Shown piece after piece: positions 45,169 through 57,198 of a stretch of DNA of 64,000 nucleotides (position 1 is the stretch's first letter; each line of letters opens with the position of its first letter). The position numbers and the translations under genes were made by a program. The notes under the pieces were generated by a model that was not told where the DNA came from, ran no database searches, and saw nothing but the letters and a program-made list of their open reading frames with translations. Source of the DNA: Datisca glomerata (lineage: Eukaryota > Streptophyta > Magnoliopsida > Cucurbitales > Datiscaceae); contig QANY01007449.1 in assembly GCA_003255025.1 (NCBI GenBank), positions 248,001-312,000 of the forward strand, given 5' to 3'.

Positions 45169-46290
45169 ATGAAAGTTATGGTGTGGAATTGTCAGGGTGT
45201 GGGGAACCCTCTGACAGTTTTCTCATTACGAGGATTGAATAATGTCCATTTCCAATATTTGATTTTCTTATTGGAAACTAAGAATAAGTCTTATGTGGTT
45301 GAAAATTTGAAAATTGTTGTGGATGCCTCTGGCTGTGTTACTGTGGATCCTAGAGGTCTAAGTGGGGTTTGGTGGTGTTTTGGAAGGAGGATTCGGTAGC
45401 TTCTCTTATCAAATATGGTGAATTTTTCATAGAGGTTTGTGTCTTTGATGTTAGGAAAAATAAATTTTAGAGTATTTTTGCAGTTTATTTGAGCTCTTTC
45501 GCTACAGTGAGTCAAGGTCAATTTGATACGCTTGCATATAGGGTGTATAATTGTGGCTGGGATTTTTTCATCATCTAGGATTTTAATGATCTCATGAGTA
45601 CGGATGAAAATTGGATGGTTCGGTTCGAAATGTTAGTAGTCTCGATCTTCTGAACGACTTTGCTTATGAATGTAATTTGCTAGATATTGGGTTTGTGGGA
45701 CCTCGATTTACTTGGGTTAATAAGGGGCCAGGAGTCCCTCATAAAGAACGATTGGATCGGTGCTTAGTTTCTGAGAATTGGCTGATATTTATCATCAGGC
45801 TAGACTTCAGCATTTGCCAACATGTGGTTCAGATATCTTACCCATTTCATTGGACTCGAAATTTAGGGCTGCTAGTGTTCGGCCTGGTCACCTCTTCATG
45901 TACAACAGACGCTGGTTTTCTAGGGTGGATTGCAAACAGACCATTGAGGTTGCTTGGAGGGAGATTTTGGGTAGAGACGAAGATGCCAACTTGCTGAATT
46001 TATTGGGTTTAGTCCGAAATGCTCTGATTTCTTGGAGGAAGAAGACGCATGCTGTAATTTTTAGAGTTTTGATTCAAGATTTAAATAAGCAAATTGCTTC
46101 TCTCTATAGTGTTGATTCTGCTGATTTGGGGAAAATTAAAGACTTGGAGAATAAGCTTAATTCAGCGATTTTGGAGGGGGAGAATTATTTGAAGGATCGG
46201 GCTAGGCTCGATTGACTTCAAAACGGCAATCGCAATATGAAGTATTTTCATTCTACGATGAAACATCGGAGAAGGAGAAATTTAATCCAG
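45169..46290 (+). pseudogene. LINE ORF2: APE-type endonuclease and pre-RT region
   Basis: The start MKVMVWNCQGVGNP is the classic beginning of plant L1 ORF2, where the WNC(R/Q)G Asn is catalytic. FLLETKN carries the catalytic Glu. GLSGVWW, the GPRFTWVNKGPG block and the ERLDRCLVSENW block complete the endonuclease signature. The expected GDFN block near 45560 is damaged. Downstream are HAVIFRVL, a helical region and NRNMKYFHSTMKHRRRRN immediately before RT. Several shifts and a stop at 46213 break the frame. The gene is cut by Gypsy-2. Confidence 0.85.
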
Positions 46291-48337
46291 TGACTGGAAG
46301 GTGTCGCCACGTGAGCGCGACGTGGAGCGACGATTAAAAAATCATTTTTTGAAAGAAAAAATTTTTGGAGTCGCCACCAATCATTTTATGGTGTGATTGG
46401 TCACCCAATTTTAAGATGAAAATTTTGGTCTACGAAAACTCAAAGTTGGTTCGGGAGTCGTTTGTGTGTGAGGAAGGTATTAGCACCCCACAACACCCAT
46501 TATAAAATGGTTACCAAATTTAATCAAATGCTATCCAATTTTTTATCTTAAGACAAAATTTAAAGAAATTCATTTTTGAATGTCCAATTTGGTGCATTTT
46601 GTATCGTAAAAATGAACAAAATAAATTGCTTTTAATGGGTGGTTCAAAGACCATTGAAAAATTATTTTTTGTATTCTTATATCTTTTTAAATCAAAACAT
46701 TATTAGAGTTATTCTCGGTATCCTAAGAATAACTCCTCATCTCAGTAGCTCGAGAAGTTTGGTATCCCGAAAATCTCAAAGTCCGTCGTCGGCTTTTGTT
46801 TAGTGAAAATTAAATAATGGAAGTAACAAAATTTAAATCTAATTGTTAAAATTATAATCCACACATACATGAACATTAACTCTAATAATAAGGGAATAAT
46901 GTAAGAATCACATTATAAGCATGACGATATAAGAATGCTAAATAAATAAGTATGTAAAGAAAATAAATGTTAATAATTACAACAAAAAGGAAGTAAAAAA
47001 ATATAGATAAAGTTATAGGATGTCAAATTATAGAAAACATAAAATGTTGAGATTATATAAAACATGCACAAAAAGTAATACATGCAAGTATAAAGGAAAA
47101 AAAGTTATGTAATAAATGAAAGAAAAATAAAGAGAAAGAAATTAAAAAAATAATAATAATACAAGAGTTGCGTTGCAGCTCTTGCTGCAACAGATGAAGA
47201 CTTCCTCTGTTGCACTTGCAGTAGAGGAAAATCTCCTATGTTGCTCACCATTTTTTATAATATAATATATTATGATAAAATAATAATAGTAATAATAATA
47301 ATAATAATAATATTAAATAAATAAATGATGAAAAAATGAAACAAAAGTGATGAAAAACAATAGATTTTTTTAACATAAGTATGCCCATTTATTTTATTTT
47401 TGACTACTTAGTCTACTAATTACCATTTTTCCTACCTTCACTCATTAGTCATTGCTAATCAAATAGCAAAAGGGATGATCATGGATGATAATTAGTTCAA
47501 ACAAGTGTCACAAAAATGATGAACATAATTTTTTAAAAAGAAAAGACTTGTAGGAACATTGAAAATTTCAAAACTTATATATTTGCATAATCTTGTATAG
47601 AAGTTTTACTCTCTATTTTATACATTGTTATGTGTGAGAGATTATCCTAGGGGGTCTTTGCATCAAATATACACTTTCAATCCATTAAAGGGTTGATTCA
47701 TATTGAGTTAAATTTTTCACCCCTCAAAAGCTTTATCATCATCCTCATTAATTGAGTTGATGACAAAAACATCTCATTATCCAACTTGTAAAAAAATCAT
47801 CAATGCATGAAATTAAATAGTTAAGATTTAAAGTAGGAGAAATGATAAAGAATGAACAATCAACTTATGTATGGAAAAAAGATACAAAAGATATCAACTA
47901 CATGAATATGAAGAAGAGAGATGAACAAGATATATTATGAGTAAATGTACAAGACATTTAAGCTATCTTAAGAAAAAGAATGGAAGAAGATGAAAATAAT
48001 AGAATTGTAGAAGCTCTTCCTCTCTCTCTAAAATCATCTCTCTTTCTCACTCCAATCCCTCTCTTTCTCACTCTAAAAACTGTCTTCCTTTTCTCACCCT
48101 CCAAAGAGACCCCTCCAAGTGAAGACCTCACCCCTATTTATAGGTAAAATTAGGGTTTACCGTTTTTACTTTTAGTCTTTTTTGCTCACTTTTTACTTTT
48201 TAGTCCTTGGATCACTTTTCTTATTTTAGTATTGGACTAGTTTTCAAATTATACATATAGTCTTAGACTATTATATGAGCCAAAATACAAAGTATGTATA
48301 TTTAATGTATTAGACCGGATAAAATATGGTATCTACA
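46291..48337 (-). repeat. 3' LTR of Gypsy-2 (about 2.05 kb)
   Basis: On the - strand it starts TGTAGATACC at 48337 and ends near 46291-46295 (CACCTTCCA, possibly CACCTTCCAGTCA). The LTR is colinear with 7948-10059. The exact inner/outer end cannot be set because the other LTR and its duplication are missing. An AAT repeat lies at about 47285-47312. Confidence 0.85.
48135..48142 (-). promoter_or_regulatory. TATA box in the Gypsy-2 LTR
   Basis: TATAAATA on the - strand followed by GGGG, the counterpart of 2079 and 8142 in Gypsy-1. Confidence 0.55.
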
Positions 48338-48350
48338 GCTGCCCCCCTTT
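48338..48350 (-). other. Polypurine tract of Gypsy-2
   Basis: AAAGGGGGGCAGC on the - strand, directly against the LTR start. Confidence 0.8.
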
Positions 48351-48439
48351 GAGCACGCTTCTGATCTCATAAGGTGTACAAAGGTGTAGATAAGTATTTT
48401 GATCAGTTTAAGAAAGCAATATATGAAATAGAGGAATAA

Positions 48440-49000
48440 AAACCTCAATTAAATAAGGCTCTATGAAATGGAATGGGAGCGAAATGGACCTGGATAGAGA
48501 CAGGCTTCGACCTCGCTTAATGCGGGTTCGATTTAACCGAGATATTTGAAAGGAAACGGACCTGGATGGATGCAGGCTTCGACCTAGACTTAGTGTGGGT
48601 TCGATTTAACAGTAGATATTTGAAACAAAAATGGACCAGGTGCTGACACCAGGCTTCGACCTCGACTCAATTCGGATTCGATTTAACCATATTAATTGAA
48701 ATGGACCAGACGCTGACACCGGGTTTCGATCGCGACCAAGTCGGGTTCGATTTAATCGAAGATATTTGAAAGGAAAACAGATCTGGATAGACACAGGTTT
48801 CTACCTCGACTCAATGCGGGTTCGATTTAACCATATTAATTGAAATAGACCAAGCGCTGACACCGGGATTCGACCATGACAAAGTTGGTTTCGATTTAAC
48901 CGTAGATATTTGAAAGAAAAACGGACCTGGATAGACACAAGCTTCGACCTCGACTCAATTCGGGTTCGATTTAACCATATTAATTGATGTTGAAGTTGAC
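48440..49000. repeat. Tandem repeats in the Gypsy-2 3' untranslated region
   Basis: Imperfect alternating units with GACCTCGACTCAAT.CGGGTTCGA, TTTAACCATATTAATTGAAA, GGACCTGGATAGA and GCTGACACCGGG. They are the reverse complement of the unit types at 7195-7875, but copy number and order differ. Confidence 0.8.
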
Positions 49001-50021
49001 TTATGCAAGTCTCATATGACAACAAAAAATAGACTAATGCATGCTTTAAATGTTGGAAAGTCATGTGTGAATTTCGAAAGAATATCATTAAGTGATTCAT
49101 GCACCTGAATTTGTCAGAACAACTAATGTGGTGCATGTCTATGCATTGTAATTCTTGTACATAAATGTAAAGTAGTAATTTTGAATGCATGCATGCTATG
49201 CATGATTGTGAACCTTTATAAAAAAATTATATGATGATTTTTTAGCCATATCCAACACCCTTTAGAACAATCACTTGGCCTAGGATCATGGACTCGCAAT
49301 GAAGTATCGAGTATACTTTTAGGAAAATGATACATCATTATTTATTAGGTTATGCCCCAGTATTTGGCTTCATGTTAGTGGTGAATAATTTCTTTGCTTC
49401 TCTTCTGTACTTCTAATTGGGTAATCCTCCAATTGCGCTTTAGCTTTTGTCATGCGCATATTGACCTTTCTCGTGATGAATTTTTAGATTTTACTTTGCA
49501 CTCAGATCACCTTTATTAGTTCCAATTTTTTTTCAATTAGCTTTCACCTAACCAAGTTTATGCTTCTAAGTTATTTCAAAAATAATTAATGACATCTTAG
49601 AAATAAAAGGAATAGAAATAATGAGAAGACGAAGTATATGTATTTGTCAACGGAAAAACAAAGCTCTTCATTGATGATGAACGATGTTTACAAACAAGGA
49701 TTTGAAAAAATTATGGAATAAGAATTTACCCAGTATTCGAGAAAGCTCTTTGAAAACATTTTTTCAACTTCGTCTTCCCCATTCTTATAGCGGTCAAATG
49801 AAGTACTTCTTAACTGCATCAGAATTAACTGTATGCGGTAAATCGTCTCCATCCATGTTTATTAGAATGAGAGCTCCACCAGAGAAGGCCTTCTTGACAA
49901 TGAAAGGTCATTCGTAACTTGGGGTCCATTTTCCACGGTGATCCTTTTGATATGAGAATATCTTTTTTAACACCAAATCTCCTTCTCGGAAGCATTGGGG
50001 ACGTAACTTTTTGTCGTAATC
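49001..50021 (-). other. Gypsy-2 3' untranslated region, non-repetitive part
   Basis: Non-coding and colinear with 6314-7194 of Gypsy-1 in reverse. The apparent ORF at 49684-49917 is the complement of sequence following integrase and has no retroelement domain. Confidence 0.5.
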
Positions 50022-51243
50022 TTACATCATTTTTCTTTGATATAATTGCCCTCTACATAATGCATTCAATCTTTTTTCCTCGATGACATTCAATTGCTCA
50101 TATCGTGTTTGTACCCATTCAGCTTCTTCTAATTTTGCCTCTATTAAGACCCTGAGGGAGGGAATTTCCACCTCGATTGGAATGACTGCTTTCATGCCAT
50201 ATACCAGAGAGAATGGCGTTGCCCCAGTTGATGTTTGGACTGATGTGCGGTACCCATGTAGTGCAAACGGGAGCATCTCATACCAATACTTATAAACATC
50301 CGTCATTTTCTCTATTATCTTTTTTATGTTCTTGTTGGCTGCTTCCACCGCTCCGTTCATCTTTGGGCGATAAGGAGATTAATTATGATGCTTAATTTTG
50401 AATTGCTCACATAATTCTTTCATCATCTTATTGTTTAAATTTGTCCCATTATCTGTGATGATCCTTTCAGGTAGACCATATCGGCAAATTATATCATTTT
50501 TAATGAACTTGCCTCCACCCATTTGGTAAAATAATCTATAGAGACCAAAATGAACTGATGCCCGTTAGAGGCTTTGGGTGTGATGGGACCAATGACGTCT
50601 ATGCCCCACATAGAGAACGGCCAAGGCACAGCCATGACATGTAAAGGAGATGCGGGAAAGTGAATTTTATCCGCATAAATTTGACATTTATGGCATTTCT
50701 TGGTGTACTTGATGAAGTCAGATTCTAGAGTTAACCAATAATATCATACTCTCAAGATTTGTTTGGCCATCATATGTCCGTTAGCATGAACTCCACAAAT
50801 TCCTTCATGAACTTCCTCTATGATTTGATTCGCTTCCCTTGCATCAACACATCTTAAAAGCACCATATCATGGTTTCTTTTGTAGAGTATTTCACCATTC
50901 AAGAAGAAACTCATGGACAATCTTCTAATAGTGCGTTTATCATTCTCATAAGCTTTGGATGGATATTACCCGTTCTTTATATACTGTTTGATGTCGTAAT
51001 ACCATGGTCTTGTGTCTGGCTCTTCTTCAATGCTCATACAGTGAGCAGGAAATCTCACTTCTCAATTTTTATGGGTTGAACTTCTTCATTAAAGTCTGCA
51101 GCAAACATGGATGCTAGAGTTGCCAGCACATCTGCGATTTGATTATTCTCTCTGGGTATATGGTCAAATGAGATCACTTCAAAAGTTCGGCTTAACTTAG
51201 TGAGATGTTTGTTATAAGGTATTAGCTTAGACTCTCTAGCTTC
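50022..51243 (-). pseudogene. Gypsy-2 integrase, broken
   Basis: The C-terminal open part (50360-50022) begins MNGAVEAANKNIK with the catalytic Glu region and continues TGATPFSLVYGM. Upstream, in other frames, the core with WGIDVIGP (near 50600), the HHCC finger (near 50680-50790) and the RDN region (near 50440) are readable on the - strand. Stops and shifts separate them. The amino-acid sequence is close to residues 280-560 of the Gypsy-1 frame at 4622-6313. Confidence 0.8.
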
Positions 51244-51816
51244 TCATTCTCCGTTTAGTTGTCGTATTACCAATAGCGAATCCCCGTACACTCGAAACTT
51301 CCTTATCTTCATATCATAATTTGCTTGAATTCCCATGGAACATGCCTCATATTCTGCCACATTATTTGTACAGTCAAAGCATAGTTTTGCGGTGAATGGG
51401 AAAAAATTTCCCTCAGGTGATATGAGGATTGCCCCAATTCCATGTCCTACATCATTAGATGCACCATCAAATAACATTGTCCACAATTCTCGGTCTGCAG
51501 ATTCTTCTTCATTTTTGAATATGACTGAAACCCTCTCATCAGGAAAATCAAACTTCATAGGCTCATAATCTTGCATTAGTTGATCTGCCAGATAATCAGC
51601 AAGTACGCTTCCTTTTATTGACTTTCTCGTGACATAGACAATATCATATTTTATGAGTAACATTTGCCATTTAGCAATCCGTCCAGAAAGTGATGGCTTT
51701 TTAAAGATATACTTGATAGGGTCCATCTTTGAAATTAACCAAGTGGTGTGGTATAACATGTATTGTCTAAGCTGATGAGCAATCCTGGCCAATGCCCAAC
51801 ACGTTTTCTCCAACAT
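51244..51816 (-). pseudogene. Gypsy-2 RNase H end and archaeal-type RNase H
   Basis: A 190-codon open segment: RNase H C-terminal part (HQLRQYMLYHTTWLISKMDP), a linker, then the archaeal-type RNase H start with MLFDGASNDVGHGIGA and NNVAEYEACSMG, ending at GDSLLVIRQLNGE. The remaining third of the second RNase H lies in another frame below 51244, where IPREN.QIAD.L is readable near 51115-51160. Gypsy-1 keeps the whole domain in one frame. Confidence 0.85.
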
Positions 51817-53181
51817 CGAATAATTAGCCTCATAATTTGTGAACCTTTTGCTTAAATAGTATATTGCTTGTTCTTTCCTTCCAGAAGCGTTATACTAACT
51901 AAGTACACAACCCATGGATTTTTCTGTGACTGTAAGATACAAAATGAGTGGACGCCCTAAAACTGGAGGAACAAGTATAGGCGAATTTTGCAAGTATTGC
52001 TTGATCTTCTCAAAAGTAATTTGACAATCATCATTCCATCCTTCTGTATCACTTTTGCGGAGAAGTTTAAAGATAGGTTCACAAGTTGTAGTTAGTTGTG
52101 AGATGAACCGGGCTATGTAATTTAATCTCCCCAAAAAACCTCTAACTTCCTTTTGAGTTTGAGGTGACGGCATATCAATGATGACTCGAACCTTGTCAGG
52201 GTCAACTCTTATTCCTTCCTTGCCAGGGTCAATTTAATCTCCCCAAGTAGTTTCCCTAAAGACGTTGCGAATGTACATTTTGTCGGGTTAAGCTTTAACT
52301 GGAACTTTCTCAACCGTCCAAATAGTTTTCACATAGTGACCATATGATCTTCCCCTTGACGAGATTTGGCAATCATATCATCAACGTACACTTCGATTTC
52401 TTTATGCATCATATCATGAAACATTGTTACCATTGCCCGCTGGTAAGTCGCCCATGCACTCTTCAGACCAAATGGCATAACCTTATAACAAAATGTACCC
52501 CACAATGTTATAAAAGTCATCTTTTCACGGTCTTCAGGAGCCATTTTGATTTGGTTATACCCCGAAAAACCATCCATGAAAAAGAAGGTTTAATGTCCTG
52601 TAGTGTTATCTACTAAGACATCGATATGGGGTAATGGAAAATTATCCTTGGGGCTTGCCTGATTTAAGTCTCTATAATCGACGCATACCCTTACTTTCCC
52701 ATTTTTCTTCAGCACTGGGACTATGTTATCAACACATTCAGGGTATTTTGCTACTTCTAAAAAACCCGCATCTACTTGCTTTTTAACTTCTTCTTTGATC
52801 TGTACCAGCATGTCTGGTTTCATTTTCTGTAACTTTTGTCGCACTGGTTTACTTTCAAGTATAAGTGAAAAATGATGAACTACGATATCAGTGTCTAGAC
52901 CTGGCATATACTCTTTGAGTAAGTCAATTAATTCTCGGCGGCTTTGGCTTGTCATCGAAGTGTCGATTTGGACGTCTTTCGTCTCTCCCTCCAATCCCAA
53001 ATTTATCACCTCTGTCAACTCTTGATATGGTTGAGTTATTTTTTCATCCTCCTCTACCATTCTTAACATTTTCGGAGGTGGTTCAAAATTATCCTCGTCA
53101 CTTTTATCTGACTATACTCTAAGAATGGGATTGTCAGAGTTATTGCTTATGCTCTTGTTTTCAAAATTACCGTTCTTGAAC
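51817..53181 (-). pseudogene. Gypsy-2 reverse transcriptase and first RNase H, broken
   Basis: Segments in order: 53069-52590 (LKEYMPGLDTD, KKNGKVRVCVDYRDLNQASPK), 52577-52329 (MDGFSGYNQIKMAPEDREK, MPFGLKSAWATYQRAM, catalytic YVDDMIAKSR), the thumb near 52190-52290, and 52173-51895 (EVRGFLGRLNYIARFI, then LYLTVTEKSMGCVLS of RNase H). The frame changes at about 52590 and 52180-52260. All RT blocks are present, unlike gag-less Gypsy-1, but the protein could not be made. Confidence 0.88.
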
Positions 53182-53456
53182 CTGAATCAGATTATTGGAT
53201 TAAAAGAAGGTGAGAAAAAAATAAATAAATAAACAATGCATGAGTATGAAAAACATTTCAGAAACGGAAAAAGTAGATATAAAATGAAGAACAAAAAGAA
53301 CTGGAATTATATTTATCATTAGCAAAAGGAGACGAAACGAGTTTTTAGATTTTCATTCAAAGAGATGACATGAAATAGACGAGAACAAAGGCCCATAACA
53401 ATGAAATTCCTAAGGCATTGGGTAGAATCATTAGAATGTTGGCATGAACACATTAC
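53182..53456 (-). other. Probable intron between the protease/G-patch and RT regions of Gypsy-2
   Basis: The coding frame carrying the G-patch runs, with one TAG at 53612, to about 53457 (DSDHELNNWDITELP). A GTAATG donor-like site lies at 53456-53451. The next coding block starts at 53181 after an acceptor-like pyrimidine-rich stretch ending CTGATTCAG. Multiple stops lie between. Ogre elements are known to splice an intron at this place. The acceptor context is conserved in Gypsy-1 at 3078-3088. Donor choice is inference. Confidence 0.5.
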
Positions 53457-53611
53457 TCTTGAAAATTCTTGAGAAGCATTGGTAGCTCGGTGATGTCCCA
53501 ATTGTTAAGCTCATGATCTGAATCGTATCTAGAAACCAAGTGCTCTGTACTTGATGATTTTCCCAAAGTTGCGGATATTGAAAGCTTGGCGATATCATCT
53601 TCAAGGCTGTA

Positions 53612-53977
53612 CTACTCTACTATAGCCGGTTCTTCGAATGAAATTCCCCCACTTCTCAAGGATTTAGAAATATGAGGTATGATCGCCATTTTCATATCGA
53701 ATTCCCTATTTTCGAGCCTAGCAATCCTCTTTTCTTTCTTTTGAGCTTCCACTCTCCTTCTATCATCCTTGGTCGGTCTATATTCAAGCCCAAACCTTTG
53801 TTCATTCTTGTCCCACTCGATTAACTTATTTATGCCTTGATGCTTACCCCCGAGCCCTTTGCCTGGCTTGTATCCCCCTTTTATCATTAACTTTGCCACC
53901 ATCCTGAGATGCTTTTGATAGGCTTGATGTTGGAGTGAGTTTTCCACTAGCAATAAATGTAGTGTTCGCAACATCAA
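53612..53977 (-). pseudogene. Gypsy-2 G-patch domain
   Basis: An open segment carrying MIKGGYKPGKGLGGKHQGI, the glycine-rich G-patch core, followed by FGLEYRPTKDDRRRVEAQKKEKR, a charged helix. It directly follows the protease (53982) in a nearby frame. G-patch domains bind RNA or activate DEAH helicases in host proteins, and some retroelements carry one after the protease. The role here is unknown. Confidence 0.8.
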
Positions 53978-53981
53978 ATGA

Positions 53982-54566
53982 TCAAAATGAACACTCTAAT
54001 GCTTCTTCTGCCGCCTCAACATACGGCATGGTAGCCGGCTTGGATACAAATACATCTTCTTCCCCAGATATACAAATGAGTTTATGATCCATTATAAATT
54101 TCAGCTTCTGATGTAATGAAGACGGTACTACTCCGGCAGAGTGAATCCATGGTCGACCTAAAAGAAAATTGTATACTGGATTTATGTCCATCACTTGGAA
54201 AATAATATTGAATAGGCATGGCCCGATTCGAATTTGTATCTCCATGTCTCCGACCACATCTCTTCGGGTACCGTCGAATGCTCTTACTATCATCATGCTC
54301 AGTCGCATATGTGTTGCGTCCACAGGGAGCTTTATTAGTGTGGATCTTGGCATTACATTTAGAGACGAGCCATTATCAATCAATACTTTTACGACAACAT
54401 AATCCCCCACGGATATATGTAGAGCTTTGGTGTGTCCGGTACCATCGGCATAGATTTCATCATCTGTGAAAGTGATAAAATTTGGTACAGTAATATTTCC
54501 CACAATTCCACTCAACTTCTCCACCGTAATGTCATGACAGACATATGCTTGATTCAAAACCTTCAA
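53982..54566 (-). pseudogene. Gypsy-2 aspartic protease
   Basis: A 194-codon open segment with VKVLIDNGSSLNVMP (catalytic D-N/S-G), MRLSMMIVRAFDG (flap-like region) and VYNFLLGRPWIHSAG (the second conserved block, LLGRPW). It is continuous upstream with a basic/acidic linker and is followed by the G-patch. The protease would process gag-pol. The catalytic Asp is preserved. Confidence 0.85.
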
Positions 54567-55449
54567 TAATGCTTGGCGATGTGGTTCAGAATTCAGAAAG
54601 AGTGACAGTAAAGATATGCGAGCAGGTAAGGGATTAAGTTATTCTATCACCTTATACTCGCTTTGTTTGATGAGCTTAAAAAATTCACATACTTCTTCTT
54701 CAGACACTGCTCTTTCTTTCTCCGTACCTCTTATTATCTCTGGGTCTATCACTTGGCCGCCATGCATTTCTCCTTGGAATTCATGACCATTGTCGCCTTC
54801 TTTAGCCTTCCCTTTCCTTTGCCTTTCAAACTCATCGCTTTTATCCATTTTCAAAATTTCTGGCGTGTAGCATCTGCCACTTCTCGTCATCCCACCTACT
54901 CCCGAAATATTAGTTATGGGGAGATCGAGGTCAGAAGAATTTAGCTCTTGAGTTTTATCGTTACCGCTTGTAATGACCTCATATCCGTACGTCCATGGTA
55001 CTGCTCTTGAATCTTTGTAAGCAAACACACTCGGTATTTGAATGGTGATAGGAATTGGAGCATAAGATGTAATGGTGTGAGTTGAATTTTCCTCGTAATG
55101 TATTGTGAGAGGTTTTGGGATATAGGACGGCATTTCAACATTAACTTCAGATGATTCTTTAGTTACATGAGGACTAAAGAGTCATCTTCCTGGTATTCCC
55201 TTTCTCCTTTATGACTTATTGTAAGTATTTTTGCAACCAACAACTTTTTCACTTCCATTTTAAAATCAGCACATTCCTCAAACGTATGCCCCGTCACATT
55301 CTTATGAAACAAACAATCGAAGTCATGCATATGCTTCCTAGAAATGCCATAATCCTCTGAGCGTGTTGGGTAGGTGTACCCTGCTCTAGAATGAAAATGG
55401 AAAAGTGTTTTCATTGATGTGTTCACATCTTCCACGTCCCTCTTTTCAT
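54567..55449 (-). pseudogene. Gypsy-2 gag C-terminal region and linker
   Basis: The 55435-55163 segment has CLFHKNVTGHTFEECADFK, a C..H..H..C arrangement resembling the gag zinc-finger region of Tat elements. The 55133-54639 segment is a Pro/Thr-rich linker with SGVGGMTRSGRCYTPE and then EEEVCEFFKLIKQSEYKVIE, which normally sits just before the protease in this lineage. Frame changes lie between segments. Confidence 0.75.
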
Positions 55450-57198
55450 ATGAAAAATATTCCTCATTTGCATTTACGGTAGGATTCCCATGATTTGGAA
55501 GAGGGTTGAATTAATATCTGGATTCTCATTAGCCTTTTTGAAATTCAACCATCCAGTCTTGATCAGTGCCTGTACTCTACCTTTTAATGCCATGCAATTC
55601 TCAGTCGAATGTCCCACTGCCTCAGCATGATAATCATAACGAGCAGTTGGATCATACCACCTTGTGTATGGGTTGTAGAGGTTTATAAGGAATTGGCACC
55701 AATTGATTATTTCGTATCAATTGTGGTAGGAGTTCTGTATACGACATATGGATTTGATCATGTTGGACAAAACGTTGATTGTTCCTATTTTCCCTTAGAG
55801 GCTGATCAACCTGACCAACATTTTGTTGGTGAGCCGGTGGTCTGAAACCGGGTCTTGGGTTGTTTTGAAATGTTGATTGTTGAGAGTGATAATTGTACGA
55901 AATTTGAGAGGTATTTTCCACATATGATGTCATAGACTTGGGTCCTTCCCCATACTTTAAAAATTCTGATCCCAGGTTCACAGCTTGTGATGGGTACCCA
56001 GAATTGATCATATGTAAATCGCCTTCTTTCCGCTTCAATGGAGGCCCCTTTTTTACTGACAATGTATGTGATACAATTTTCAAAATTCTTCCATTCTTTA
56101 TCCCGTAATCAATCCTTTCACTGATCACTATGATGTCAAAGAAGTTGTTTGAAGCGTTTCCAATCATCCTGTCATAGAATGGAGGTCTTAAGGTGTTAAT
56201 AAATATTCCAGCCATCTCCTTGTCTGACAATGGGGGTGTACCTGAGCAGCTAATTCCCTCCACCTTTGTGCATATTCTTTAAAGCCTTCTGTAGGCTTTT
56301 TCTCCATCATTTGTAAGTCCAAACGATCAGAGGCTATGTCTATGTTGTACTTATATTGTCTTAAAAAAGCATCTGCTAGATCTTCCCACCTTCAAATATG
56401 TTGGTTATCCAATTGGATATACCAACGAGATGCGGCCCCCATCAGGCTATCTTGAAAGAAATGAATCAGCAGCTTATCATCATTTGCACAAGCAATCATT
56501 TTTCTGCAGTACATAATAAGGTGACTTCTGGGGCACGTACTACCATCAAATTTTTCAAACTCATGTAGTTTAAATTTATGTGGGATGTTCACATCAGGGA
56601 CCAAACATAATTGGGTGGCATCAATGGTACCGTATACATTAGATCCTTCAATAGCACGTAATCTCTCCTCCAGAAAGTCCAATTTGTCTTTCGATCGTGG
56701 GTCGTCACTTAGCTTGGTAATAGGCTTCTGCATCTTTGGGTCATCAACATTGGTTATGATGATTGGCTCATTAGCGAGTTCGCCTTGTGGAGTGAAAGCT
56801 TGGTTGTGACCACATGCCATTGCGGATGGGTTGTACCCAGTTTTCCCCGTTTGCATTATTCCCTGGACATTTAGAAATGGATGATGCTGGATATTTATTG
56901 GTGGTGAAGCATGCTGAAACTGGTCAACCTGGTGACGTTGATAGGTTGGAGTGAACCCATGAGGGTAAAGTAGAGTATCATTTGGAAGTTGATTTTATGA
57001 TGATTGAGCCTCTTGCGAATTTTCAAAATAGGCATTTCCCTTACTTGGGGCGAGGAGTTCGAGGACTTTAGCCATTTGTTCTTTTAGCTTCCTAATCTTT
57101 TTCTTCATTTCCTCTCACGATTGCTCTCTTTCTTGCTCGTCCATGACCCTAACTTGAGCTCGAGTTCGATAGGGATGTCGAAGTTGTCGGGCTATCAT
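55450..57198 (-). pseudogene. Gypsy-2 gag, broken
   Basis: The probable start is ATG 57198 (MIARQLRHPY), leading into a charged helix KKKIRKLKEQMAKVLELL. The retrotransposon gag domain lies in 56856-56392 (KFKLHEFEKFDGSTCPRSHL, LLIHFFQDSLMGAASRWY) and continues in 56263-55652 after a shift near 56270-56390 (MAGIFINTLRPPFYDRMIG), with a Gln/Asn-rich tail. An internal stop near 57000 and another near 57114 break the N-terminal part. Confidence 0.8.

Larger units (their letters stand above)
41629..46290 (+). mobile_element. L1-type LINE, 5'-truncated and interrupted
   Basis: It consists of an ORF1 remnant (41640-42111 and 44726-45150), then ORF2 with endonuclease (45169-45780) and the region leading to RT (45780-46290). 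A Harbinger derivative (42115-44722) sits in ORF1, and Gypsy-2 cuts the element at 46290 just after the FHSTMKHRRRRN block that precedes RT in plant L1 elements. The RT itself is not in the window. The 5' end lacks the start of ORF1, as usual for L1 copies. Confidence 0.85.

Noticed and set aside
49684..49917. ORF on the + strand within Gypsy-2
   Set aside because: It is antisense to the 3' untranslated region of the element; no domain.
50083..50395. Two + strand ORFs
   Set aside because: They are antisense shadows of the integrase segment at 50022-50360; the same shadow occurs at 6028-6240 opposite Gypsy-1.
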